Below the pieces are notes generated by a model. The model saw only the letters and a program-made list of their open reading frames with translations, ran no database searches and was not told where the DNA came from. This document shows positions 32,870-44,700 of a DNA stretch of 64,000 bases, piece after piece; the stretch's first letter is position 1, and every line of letters begins with the position of its first letter. The position numbers were made by a program, and so were the translations under genes. Origin of the DNA: Cylindrotheca closterium (lineage: Eukaryota; Bacillariophyta; Bacillariophyceae; Bacillariales; Bacillariaceae); the NCBI GenBank assembly GCA_933822405.4, contig CAKOGP040000779.1:324291-388290 (forward strand), in the 5' to 3' direction.

Positions 32870-35800
32870 TCAAGCAGTGCTCGACAGGGCAATAATTCGG
32901 CCCAGTTCTTTGGTCAGCGCATCGGGGCGGAATGGAAGAGGTTTGAACACAAAGGAATCCGCACCAGCGTCCTTGAAGGATGCATGTGCATCACTTCCAG
33001 ACATCCCACAAATCAATCTACCAAATCCTTGTTCCCTCAGCTTGGTAACTACATCTGAGCCCAAGAGTGCGCCTGGCTTGTTTCCCAAATATTCATCCAC
33101 AAATATCAAATCAAATTTTTTGTCCGAACTGGAAGCCAAAGGAAGAGCCTCTTCTCCGGATTCGACTTCGTTGATCCTCCAATCTGGCGCAATCTTTTTC
33201 AATGCCTTTGACAACAGCTTTCGCGAGATCTTGTCATCGTCAATGATCAATATGGAAAACGAAGATGGCAGTGGCTCCGATTCCCGGTCTGAATTGGTTT
33301 TGAATTCACAATTACTCTGAGACAACACGGCGCTTGGTACCTTTTTTTCCACGATTTCAATCAGGGAGTTGTTACTCGAGGTCCGACTAAGGTTTGGCTT
33401 CATGCTCTCGACTACTGCTTTTCCATTCAGCTCCCATTCTCTGCGGTTTTGTTGGGCGTAAATCAAGTACTCGTCACTAGAGACACCGAATACACCACAA
33501 TCCTTGAGCTTCTTGGCCAATGGAATGATGTAAAAGTCATAGAATCCAATCTCGCCTTTGTACCACCCATCTGTGGGGTTGGAGTCTCCTCGTTTGTTCT
33601 CAAAAGCCTGGTGTTGGAAGAAAACAAATAGAATCATCATGTTAGTGAAGCATATTCGGCAAAGGCTTGAGGCATGTTGACGTCCAAAAGTAATTCCATG
33701 CTTACCTTGTACATTTCGTTGTACAATCGCTCGTTCCACCTTCTGTAGATATGCCAATGCTGCATTGTATGTGCAACATCTGATGCTTGAATAAGATGTT
33801 CCAAAACGATTGTTGCCTTTCGGTTGGACGCAGTGACAGGGTCTTCGTCAAGCTCTGGGTTAAAGGCTTTCTCCCATCTGGCCTTTCGTGCGGCTGCTAG
33901 TTCTTTGTCCATAATGTCGGTTGCCATTACAGTATTCACGAGTACGCTCCGGAACCGAATGAATTCAGCTTCCGTCTTATAGATCGCGTTTCGCAAATTC
34001 TGGTAGTCACCCTCCATCAACAAGATCCAGGTCTTGTCAACTGAATTCTGTTCAGCAATACTCTTATTGTTGTACAATTGTGCAAGTGATGTCTTCTCCT
34101 TCACAAGCTGTGCATTGGAAACACCAGGGTGGTCCACGTCGTGTACCAATGCGGACAGCACCATGGTAAACTGTGTCAGAGGATCAGATGCAATACCATA
34201 AGTTTGGTGATGAAGCTCTTCAATATCTTGTTCAGTATTGCTGTGTGTCACAATCCTTGTCAACAGTTTTACAACCGACATTGAAACATGTGAAGCATGC
34301 TCGCTGCAATAGAAGCCGGGTTAGAAAGTCCTTATACATATGATAATGGAAACCATTGCAAAGACCAAAAACAACTCACAAATTGTGGAATGGGTTTTCT
34401 CTGTACATCATTGCAATGTGATTGACAAAATCGCGAAGCTCGATAAGAACATCCAGTGATAGATTAAAGTCGCCCAAACCGGGCAATTCTCGAAACGAAG
34501 GATCAAACGGTGGTATGTCGATGATTTCCTTAATTTCATTCAAAGGGGTGGATTTCATGGTTGTGTCCAATGATGCTCGTTCCAGCGATGCCACCGCAAG
34601 TTCATTTGTTTTCGTGACCGATCGTGATGTCATTCTCGTCATCTCGACAACCCGAAGAAGCACAGCAAGCTCATTTGTGATCCAGTCAACCAATCGATTA
34701 TGTTTTTCACTAACTTCATCCCCAGCAGATCTTGAAGACATTGAAAGGAGAGTGTGCAAAGAAGCTGACATCGCAGCACTGGCGCTGGCATCCTTCTTGT
34801 CCTTTGTAATAGTGAGCCAAAATGTTGTCAGTTCACCTTTGCCCTTCGCCGTGACCTTGTCTTCACGCTGCTCGATCCAGTGGTCCTTTCCAGCAGTGAG
34901 TAAAATATTTGCCGTTTCTTTTGATATGTGAATCTTGTCTTGTTTCCCAGTGGTCTCGATTCTGCTACAGGTATTCACAGTATCTCCAAAGAGTTGGAAT
35001 CTGTACAGGAATGGTTACTGGTTAGTGCAATTTTCACATATGGCTACGAACAAGGCAAGCAATGAGCACAACCGTACCTAGCCTTGTCTCCTCTAAGGAC
35101 CCCAGCGGTCACTGGACCACTATGGAGTCCAACTCGGAGTCCCAAGTCAGCTGTGTCCGGACCAAGAGATACTTCCAATGCCTTGACAACCTTTTTCATT
35201 TTTATCAAACAATCATTGGCAAATCTACTCATTACTACTGCGTGCCCTTTGCATGGCTCTGGAAGACCGACGACTTCACCAATGCAATATAAGATTTCAT
35301 CCAAACAGTCGATTCCAAACTCGGACTCGTGAGAAACTTACCTGCAACATAACAATCTCCGATCGTTTCAACCTTGAATACCTTGCGTCGTCGAGCGATT
35401 TGGTCAAAGCTATGATACAACGATTCGAGGAGAGTAAACACTTGACTGGGTTCTCGCATACTACTCCACGCAGTAAAGCCACAGATATCCGCAAACATGA
35501 TAGTAGCTTCGGGAAAGAAATCAGCAATCGGCTTGCTGTCGACGAGTTCTTTGGCCGCTTGGAAATTCATCGATCCGCTTCGTTCCAAGATCAGACGGCG
35601 ATTGTCTTGCTTCTTGCCCTCCACCTCCGCCATGAGTCGCGATTGAACAGCGCTAGGAAAGAGAGAGGAGACCATAGCCGCAGAAGACTGAGCCGATGCA
35701 AATAGTTTCGCTTCACGAGCTTTCGATAGTCGATTGTGCAAATGAAAGACTACCATCAGGAACAAGGCGATGCAACAAGCTATGATTGCAGCTGCAGTGG

Positions 35801-37031
35801 GAAGGGCAGCAGGAGCACTATGGACTTCGCTACCTCCCGTTGGCCGAATTGTGAACGTGTACTGGCAGCTTTCCAAGTGGTCCAAGGTTCGTACGACCTG
35901 TGTATCGCTCAACGCAAAGGCACTGGCAGAAGTAGGAAGTGGCGCGATATTGCCTCCATGAAGGATAAAAGAGAAGCCCAATCCACACGATTCTTGTACG
36001 TCCAGCTGTAGGTCAATATTAACACCTTCAAAGGCTTCGCCCAAAGCTTTCTCCCAAGACATGAGCGCAAACATTTGACCCACAACTTCTGGAGTTTCAG
36101 TGCTGTCATTGGTGCTAAAGGTCTTGAGTACTGCCATGGACAGTAGCGTTCGAGGGGTTGTCGAATTCATAAATTCAGTATCTTGCAGTAGCATTTCAGA
36201 ATCAAACGACTCAGAGAGCAAAGGTTCATTGGTACCCTTCTTCGCCAGAGACTCTTCGATTATTTGTATTGTATACGGATACGTCAAAGCATCCATATTG
36301 ATGATGGATCGATCCTTTGGAGGCGGTGAAAATTGCCAAATTGGTGCCGCAACATTCTGAAAGGAATTGAAATCGAGGTCTTCCCCAGTGTACTGATGAA
36401 TGAAGTATGGAATCTCCGTATTGATGGGAGTCCATCCTCGATTTTGCAGGTCCTCATCAATCCATCCTTGCTTTTGAGATGCATAGTCTTCCCATTCTCG
36501 TTTGCTAGTGACGTCACTCGAGAGAATGGGGGTATAGAATACCACATCAGCTTCTGGATGGACCTGTACCCTTTGATCGAAGAAAGGAAGTGTGATACCA
36601 GGAAATCCTGGTGCAATGGCATCACCGCCAGCATCATTGGTATTGGACACGTATTGCGCCGTGAGTGTGGTGGACAGATCTGATAGTTGAGAACTGATGC
36701 TATGAATGAAAGATCCCAAAATCAACATGGCATCATCTGATATACGCTCGATCTCTTCTTCGAAGGCTTCTTGTTTCCCCTTGCCAACCAGTGATAGCAT
36801 TCCCGCTATAATCCCTGCAATCGATAGAACCAAGGTGATGTACACGATAATGCGCAATGCCAGGACACTCTTCGATTGTTCTGCTGACGACGTTGCTGTA
36901 CGTTCGATATCTTGTTTTTCTTCTTTGAAAGAAGCCGACTTTGACATTTCCATGGACCGCATTGTCTCTCTCCCCAATTCCTCCTCCCACGCTTGTTCCA
37001 TGTTTGGTTTCATCTTGCCGCTTATATTCAT
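32870..37031 (-). CDS. Second receptor-type nucleotide cyclase / phosphodiesterase / receiver fusion
   Basis: Five exons (37031-35342, 35273-35078, 35000-34380, 34303-33706, 33607-32870) join to 1280 residues. The order matches the gene at 1088: membrane segment 57-83, outer region, membrane segment about 409-431, class III cyclase about 500-650, HD phosphodiesterase, and receiver about 1155-1275. Cyclase metal Asp residues are D514 (FADICGFT) and D559 (ETIGDCY). As in the paralogue, Glu in KVET suggests GTP, and Gln stands at the second purine-contact site (FQLFGDTVNT). The PDE has FHNFEHASHV and HDVDHPG. The receiver has DDD at 1158-1160, phospho-acceptor Asp1206 and Lys1257. The linker before the receiver is shorter than in the paralogue. 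It shares the last PDE exon boundary but not several others. Confidence 0.9.
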
Positions 37032-38503
37032 TCGTTTGGCGTGACGAGAAGTCGTCTTGGTACCGTATGGGATAGTAGGTCAAAGGTGCGGCTTTTGCAC
37101 AGGATTTTGCTCGTGTACCCGGAACTTCGTTGAATAAAAAAGCAAGACTGGTGCCCGTGGCACATAAGAAGATTTCCGATATCAGTTCTCCTTTGTATTT
37201 AATGTGCAAGGCGAATGTCTCCTTGAAGTGACAATTTCATTAATTGACAGTCGAAGGTTTGAACCCTTTTCGAAGTGCTACTGAAAAATACGCGAAACGA
37301 TCATTCTCATGGACGACCACCCCGTCCTATGATATTCGAATATGCAGGTATGAATGCACTCACCAGACAAATTCCAATAAATACTGAGAAAATGACTTTT
37401 CGAAAAAGTCTTTGCGTACGAAATACCGTTCGACTTTGAGCCTTTTGTGGTAGTATAGTCGCGGAATTGAAGATAATGGACATGATGAATCATGCATCAT
37501 TCTTCATTCATTCATTCATTCGTTCGTTCGTTCGTTCATTCGTTCCCCTGACTGTTTGCATTCGCCAGTGATGATGTGGCACATCAAATGATATCTCACC
37601 TTTGCTTTTATTTTCAGACAGACGTCAGTGTTTCAATGCTAATTTTAAAATAATTGCGAAAACATAAAAGACAACTGTGTGACAGGGCACACAACTGTCT
37701 TTCCAAATTGCTGAGGTGGAATTCCAAAACCCACGAAGCACTCAGCAATGGTCATGAAAACAATTCGACGTTGAATATCCTTTTTCTTTAAAAAAAAATC
37801 ATACTCGTACAAAGCGAGAAAAACATGTTCTATGATAGCCATTGGAAGAGCGACAGGCCGTTTGACTTCCTACAGCAAACAAACTCTCATCACGCGACTC
37901 AAGATCAGAGAGCTGGAGAAGAACGCGATGGTGGTCTTTTATATCCTTCCTTGCATTTCACCTGTGTCCTGGTAAGGCGGAATATCTTGTAATCACTACC
38001 GTTACATATCAAGACAGGGAGAAAGCCATTCACGAACAATCAACCGGCCGCAGTCGGCAAAAGGGAGGTCGTCGCACCGGCTTCAAATACAGCAAAACAA
38101 GACCAACGATTTATATTCCAAGGTTTCAGCTATCCCATGTATTTCTGACATCATGCAACGAATGAATCGGTTTCCATGATGACCAATCTCGTTGGAATGG
38201 TAGATATATATTGGTCTTTGGAGGTGCTCTGAGTAGAGCAAAAACAAGGAGCACCCTGGATTCAAAATTTTGTCGTGGGATCGAATCCCAAACGAAGGAG
38301 ACACCAACAAGACGACAGTAATTGGAAGTGTACAATCCAATAGCTTTGCTTTGTGCCACTTCCATATGCTGCATCGTAGGAATGAATCGTGCCTCCCCCA
38401 GTCTTGAGCTCAATGTTCGAGTAGCCTTAGGCATTGTTCTCAAGTTACTGCTTCATAATGCTGGATTAATCGCTCTCTTGCTCGTGAATGCTGCGATTTC
38501 ATT
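37032..38503. other. Intergenic region, 1.5 kb
   Basis: This stretch lies upstream of the minus-strand cyclase gene. It contains its promoter and a TTCA/TTCG tetranucleotide repeat at 37503-37545. Several frames of 60-105 codons occur, but none has recognisable domains, and they overlap one another on both strands. I see no supported gene. Confidence 0.4.
37503..37545. repeat. TTCA/TTCG tetranucleotide microsatellite
   Basis: About ten consecutive four-base units, first TTCA, then TTCG, then mixed. It sits about 470 bases upstream of the cyclase start and is likely length-variable. Confidence 0.85.
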
Positions 38504-38794
38504 CTACTTTCGAACATAAGAAGAGTTGGGGTTGCCAGCCGCTTGGCTTGTAGTAGTGTTTGCCGGAGTGGTGGATAGTTTATTGTTCACCAACATGGCC
38601 TCAAATGGGATTCCTTCTTCACTGGGCTCATCATCGTCTTGCGTATTCAATTCTTTGATGGAAGGATACCATTCTTCTTTCGCGGAAACCTTCATTGTGG
38701 CTTCAGTCGCATGCAGAAACATGTACACGCGGCTTGCCATTAAAAATATGATGACACTGGCGCCCATGGCAAACAATTGGTGTTGCTGTTTCAT
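38504..38794 (-). CDS. Small single-pass membrane protein, function unknown
   Basis: A 96-residue frame from an ATG. Residues 8-27 (FAMGASVIIFLMASRVYMFL) form one membrane segment or signal anchor, followed by an acidic stretch (QDDDEPSEEG) and a Thr/Asn-rich tail. The hydrophobic N-terminus plus hydrophilic tail looks like a genuine small type II or signal-anchored protein. There is no family I recognise, and an overlapping opposite-strand frame exists, so this stays tentative. Confidence 0.4.
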   Translation of the reverse strand: MKQQHQLFAMGASVIIFLMASRVYMFLHATEATMKVSAKEEWYPSIKELNTQDDDEPSEEGIPFEAMLVNNKLSTTPANTTTSQAAGNPNSSYVRK

Positions 38795-39328
38795 TGTTCT
38801 CTCGTACTGTAAGTTTGAGCTGGAACTATCTTATATGTCACTGTGTGTGAGTGCTTACGGTCTTTCACAAATGACGCTCAAGACAATAACCGTAGGAAAA
38901 GGGTATGGGTACCGGTAGTGTTTAAAATATTGAATTTTGCCCTTTCCATTTTTATTTTCAATTTTGTCATTGGTTATGTCGCATTGTGCGACTAGTTCGA
39001 AGGCCAGACGATTTTGACAACAGAGTATACTCGTAGATGTTGAATGTTCCATGTTCACTAAACCGACAAAATCTCGAAACTACTCTGTTTTCTGTGTGAA
39101 GGACTCAAAATGCAACACCAGAGCTCTGTGAATGAACACGGGAACTAGTGGTGAGCAGTAGCCCGACAGGGCGACAGGGATTGATTGATTGATTCATTTG
39201 ATTTCCAATGTTCGCTCGCCTCCTCGTAACAGCCAGCAACTCGTCCTCCTCGTTGCTCCTTCAGGAGCAATGTATGATGACCGTAGCGTTTTGAAAATGG
39301 TAACACACTTGTGTTGTACTCATCTTGC
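38795..39328. other. Intergenic region, no clear gene
   Basis: These 534 bases lie between two minus-strand genes. There is a TACCGGTA word at 38909-38917. A minus-strand frame at 39145-39435 overlaps the 3' end of the next gene and may include an alternative last exon for it, but I cannot decide this from sequence. Confidence 0.3.
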
Positions 39329-40369
39329 TCAATTACGGAATCGACAAACCAACTTGGACAGCCCGAATACGAGTAACAGTCGAGGTACGATTGCATCATT
39401 CCCAAGTAGGCTTCTTTCCTCTTGACTGCCAGCATTGCTGTTCAAAATATACTTACAAAGTATGGCAAACAGCAAGTAGAATCCAAACAGGACAACCACT
39501 AATGCTAACAAGGCAATGGTGGCATCCTTTCCCAGGGTGGTATCCAAAAAGAAGTAAACAAATTTTGGTCCCTTCTCATGAGGGACCCACCGGTACATCA
39601 TGAACCAGGTAAACAGGACATACGCAACACCTATGGTGGGGCTCACCGCCATGTGTTCCAAGCAAACGGGGGTTCCTCCCAACAAGCACAACTCAATCGA
39701 AATCATGATGACATTGGCATTGTGGGTCACCAAACCAAAAAAGGATCGGAACATGTTGGTACCTTGGGGACCCTTGTTCTTGAGACTTTGGGGCCACAGA
39801 GCATACTTGACCACGGTACTCACCAGAAAACCGGTTGGTGCGGAAATCTCAAAGGACAATAACGCAAACCGCAGTAGCCATTGTGGGACTCTTTTGTCGT
39901 AGGCATCCAAAAAGGAAATGCTGGCCAAGGCCAAAAAGGAAAGTCCCAACAATAGAAAGGACCACCAAGTAAAGGTCGTGATTGATTTCCAACCCTTGAG
40001 TACTAGTTTCCAAGGTTTGAGCTGAGACTTGGTGGAAGGAGTTGGGTTGATTTCCATGCCTGGGCCCAATATTCTTGCTATCATGATTCCAAGGGTAAAG
40101 GTCGCAAAGATGAAACGAATGACTCCGATACCAAAGGGCGAGATGTAGGTGGGAAGCAGGGGTGTCGTTAAACTTTCAATAGTTGCCACTTGATCAATAT
40201 CTTTTAGTGTAGGCATTGTGAGTAAGGAGAAGACAGAGACGGCTGTCAGCACCAAGATGGAATGATATGGAGGTGCAGCGGAAAGCGGAAGTTTGGCACT
40301 CGGATTGGCATTAGCATTAGCATTATTAGGTGATTGCATGTGTGATGATTGCTTGATTGATTTCTCCAT
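39329..40369 (-). CDS. Multi-pass membrane protein, family uncertain
   Basis: A 346-residue frame. After a Ser/Asn/Ala-rich cytosolic N-terminus there are about seven hydrophobic segments, including ILVLTAVSVFSLLTM, FIFATFTLGIMIARIL, TWWSFLLLGLSFLALASIS, VIMISIELCLLGG and ALLALVVVLFGFYLLFAI. The central THNANVIMISIE and the spacing of the later helices faintly resemble FAR-17a/AIG1-type proteins, but I would not rely on it. A good splice donor (GTAAGTATAT, minus strand, 39456) lies right after the last helix, so the final 40 or so residues given here may be intron and the true C-terminus may differ. Confidence 0.55.
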   Translation of the reverse strand: MEKSIKQSSHMQSPNNANANANPSAKLPLSAAPPYHSILVLTAVSVFSLLTMPTLKDIDQVATIESLTTPLLPTYISPFGIGVIRFIFATFTLGIMIARILGPGMEINPTPSTKSQLKPWKLVLKGWKSITTFTWWSFLLLGLSFLALASISFLDAYDKRVPQWLLRFALLSFEISAPTGFLVSTVVKYALWPQSLKNKGPQGTNMFRSFFGLVTHNANVIMISIELCLLGGTPVCLEHMAVSPTIGVAYVLFTWFMMYRWVPHEKGPKFVYFFLDTTLGKDATIALLALVVVLFGFYLLFAILCKYILNSNAGSQEERSLLGNDAIVPRLLLVFGLSKLVCRFRN

Positions 40370-41066
40370 ATTGACTGTTGCTATCTTCTATTTTATGCGA
40401 TTGAATCAACAAGTTTTACGATGAGATGGTCGAAACGGGGACGTCTTCCGAATCAGCACGTCTTAAAATCTTTGATGATGATTTCTTCATTGTAATCGTT
40501 GTTCATCATCATCCAAACATAATGCAACATTTTTTATATCGTCATTTCCAAAATCAATCGATGATGTCGGAGATCATTGGAGAAGAAGTGAACCGGAGCC
40601 CTTCAGCACCATGTGTGTCGCAAGGCCTGACGCCATCCATCTAAAATCTCACTGGTATCACGAAGGAGTTGGCAATCCTATTCCACCCTAGATCACAACG
40701 CATGCAAGATGTCGCTTCGACAACTCCCAAGAGAGATCTATCCGTTGTGGGTTTGCTCAGTTTCTCATTCCAGCCCGCAATGGATTCGAATCTTGGCATG
40801 CACATGAAAACCGTGCAAGCCATCTCTTATCAGGCTACTCACAAACATTTATTACGTCACTTTCACACATACAAAGTGGGTCTCGCGTTGGCCCAAGCGA
40901 GGAACAAAGTCATTACGGGAAAATTGATAACCTGCTATACTGCACAACTGCTTGTGGCTTGTCGAAAAACGAGAGGGATAAGCTGTGATTTGTTGGTTTG
41001 CTGAATAGATATATACTGTCGCTTGCTTGTGATTGCAATCAGCGTGGTTGACATCAGATCAGCAAG
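40370..41066. promoter_or_regulatory. Divergent promoter region
   Basis: A 697-base gap between the minus-strand membrane-protein gene and the plus-strand coiled-coil gene. It should contain both promoters. A 111-codon plus-strand frame at 40669-41004 lacks any recognisable feature and is not called. Confidence 0.35.
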
Positions 41067-41698
41067 ATGCATCGCACTGCCATCCAATCTTCTGCGGCAT
41101 CGTCATCCGGCAGCAGTTACCCGACGATTCCATCTGATTATTTTGGGGATGGCAATGATCAAAGTCGTTACTCCAATGATGATACCGTCACAACCTTCTC
41201 TTCGTCGGATATTCGACACAACAATCGTGTGCAACGAGAGCTTCATCGAGCGATTCGAGATTCCATTGTGGCCGAACGAATTTTGGACCGACAGGCACGC
41301 AAAAAGTATCCATTGACACAGGAAGAAAAGGAAGAACAACGATTGGCCAAACGGCAATGGGAACTCAGCAATGCAACTCTGAAGAAGATTGCTGGAGAAC
41401 AAGAAGCCCTATTGCAATTGGTAGCTAAGCAACGTATATCTGAAATGTCTGAAAAGAAACGAATGGAAATGCACCCTCGGATGCAACAAGCCTTGGCTGA
41501 AACCATCACTAAGAAAACAGAAAGGGGAGGATTGGTCCAGCAAGTCTTTAACGAGAATACACCCGATATCGGTGATTTTATTCAACAACAAGAAGATGCC
41601 CTTCAGACGGTACGCCGCAAGTTGCGACATCAGCAACCGCCAGCCGAGGCATGGGAATGGGAACAGCCACGGCAGCAGCATCACTATCATCTACAACG

Positions 41699-41729
<31 letters not shown>

Positions 41730-44700
41730 GTGCAACAACCACGATCACGAGATCGTGTCGGTGCCTATGTTGCTGCTGGGCGACATCAGCAGTATCCTCG
41801 TCAGAATCAAAAGGTGGAACCAAACGAAGCTGATTTGGCAGCCTTTGTAAGATTGCAAGATCGAGAATATCGAGCTGCTCAGCGGCGAACCTATGAGCAA
41901 CGACAACAAGATCGAGAATATCGCCAACAGCACAATCAGTCTCCTGCTATGAGTTTTCCTAGTCAGATGCCTTCGCCGCTGACACCATCCGACGACGATC
42001 GTCATCATAGATCAAGAACAACCGGAGGAGCGACAACTCCAGTGAGTCAAGAATCCTACGGCCGATATGTCGAACGCCAAAATCAAGAGCTACAAAAGAT
42101 TGCCCAAACCAAGTTGGGAGCATCGCCCAAGAATATTCCATTGGCAGCTTCCAAGCCAATGTCGGTGGACAGCAATCCTAGTCCAACCAACTCGGACCTT
42201 GAAGTGGCCAATTTGTTTCGCAATGGTGGTGGTTCCGTCAGTGGTGGAAGTGAAGCATCCTTGGACGATTTCGTTCAAGAACAACGCATGGCCTTGGAAA
42301 GTTTTCGTCAGGTTTCATCTAAATCATCTCATGCTTCCAGTCGTACGTTGAAGCAACCACAGCAACCACCTTCAGTAGTACCGTCAAGGTTGGCAGTACC
42401 AGATCTTCCAGGAGGAGGAGTTGCTGAATCTTCACGATTGAAGCAGGCACCATTGGAAACAACCCGTCTTCAGCAGGCACCACCACACGGGATGTTGAAG
42501 CAACCACCGCAGTCATCCTTCTCTTCCATGCAACCAAAGCCACCAAGAAGATGTGAGAGTCCTTCGGTGGGCAACGGGAGTGTTGCAAACTCAATCTCTG
42601 GATCACAAGCCAAGGCACCCTTGCAACCATCTCGGCCTGTCCGACGACGAAGTTCTTCCTCGTCCACAAAACCAAAACCCATGGACTCGGATGACGAAGT
42701 CTCCTTACCACCACCTCCTCGCAAAGTGTCACGCAATCCGTTCAATGGATCCACCAGCAATCGATCGAGTTTGACGCAACGCATGAAGAAACCAGCACCA
42801 CCACTTCCCATGACCTTTCAGAAACGCCCGAGTCCCCAAAAGAAGATGAGTCCTCCACCACGTCTGGTCTATGAAGAGGCGGCGCGGTCGGCCCAACATC
42901 ATCCGCAATACGACCAGCCCGATCCACAGCAAAAATCGATGATCCAGAACAACAACAGCCTTTCCACCAAAAAGGCACCACCTTCGGTATATTCGTACAA
43001 TCAGAACTATCAAGAAGATGGTAGCTCCTTGTCCAGGAGTATTCCGTCGGCACCGCACTTGGTAGATCTACACGATAGCAAAGGAAACATTCTGTCTCCC
43101 AACTATTCAATTGATCACAGTTTGAGTTTGCCAAGTGCCATGACGGATATCAATAGTATGATGATTCCAGAAATGGACGAGCCTTCGGTCTACAGGGATA
43201 CTTATGAGGACGACGACGAGTATATGGAAGAGGAAGTAATTGAATATGAAGAAGAGGAGTACACAGAAGAAGAAGTGGAAGAAGGAGATGTGAATATGAA
43301 CATCATCCGGAGCAGTCTCGGTATGAACGATCAAAGCTGTTGTCTGCGTCACCCGAATCAACTGATATGCGAATACAGCCCCTCATTTAGGTTCGATCTG
43401 GTAAACACTTGTAAAGTGTGCTCTTCGGAGAGACAAGCGGGATCTTCCCAGTCTACATCGTCTCTCGGAGCTTCCAAGGAAATGGCAAAGGTCATTGGAG
43501 ACATCCAGCAGCTTCAGTCCAACAAGTCTCAGTGGCGACGAAAGACCAATCTCATGTACTACGGTGATTCATCCTACCAGTCTTCCACCCGAACCGACGT
43601 GGTGAACAATACTGATGGCAACAACAAGAAGGATGCTAATCTTGTGGTACCACTTTTGGAAAGCGATTGGAAAAATCAAGTCATTCGCCGCGTGGACCAA
43701 ATTCAGAGTTGGGAAAAAGTAACAGCCTTGAAATACAACCCACGCAGTGCCAGATTCTTTCGAATGCTGAAGATGGGTATGTGTTGCGTTTGAAATGTCT
43801 TCTTAAATTTGTTGGCTCTTCGATGACTGACCTTGTGCGTTTCAATGCCAACAGGAGTTCCAATGGGTGCAGTCCAAATCGAATGTGAGTTGGAGGGTTG
43901 TGATCCTGCAATCCTGCAATTCGATCCCGAGCGAACGGTTACGGAGCAGTTGGAGGAGCACTGCCCCAATGATCCAGACACGCAAGCGAATCTGATATTG
44001 AAATTTGACCAAGGGTCGTTGTTGGAGGATTGCACTGCGGCAGAAGTTGTTGATGTTATCACAAAAGCGTTCGAAACAGAGTATACCCGGACCGAAGAAA
44101 AGAAAGCACGCAAACGTAAGCGGCAGCCAAATGTTCCTCCTACACTTCGAGAATTAGATTTCTTGCCCCAAGCCACTTCCGAAGAGAACATTCGTCAACT
44201 GGAACAAGAAAAGGCCAGAGCAGACGATGCCAGCAAGCGAAGGCGCATTGAGGAGGAAGCAAGAGTGAGGGCTGAAGAAGAATTGGAAAGTGCTCGACAA
44301 GCCGAGAAAGCAGCACGAGAGCAGGTCGAGGAGGATGCCGAGGAGATTATTATCTTAACGCAGGCACAGATGCTAATGCGAGAAAAGGCCGACGATGCCA
44401 GTCGACGGAGAAGGGCTGAGATGGACGCACGCCTGAAAGTGGAGGAGCAAATGCAAATGATGAAAGAAGCAGAATCGCAGAGGCGTCAAGAGCAAGAAGT
44501 CATGGCCAATGAGGTACAGCGCCTTCGAAAAGCAGAAGTCGAGGCTCGATTGAAAGCTCAAGATTCCAGTGTTCGAAGGCGTGCTGAAATGGAAGAAAGA
44601 TTGAAAGCGGAAGAGGAGTTGCGACAACTTAGGGAAACAGGAATCGCGCGAAATGAAGATGTTCAACAAACAGCTGAAGAGCTAACGCGTCTACGAGAAG

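Noticed and set aside
40669..41004. 111-codon plus-strand frame in the divergent promoter
   Set aside because: No hydrophobic segment, motif or splice support; likely chance.
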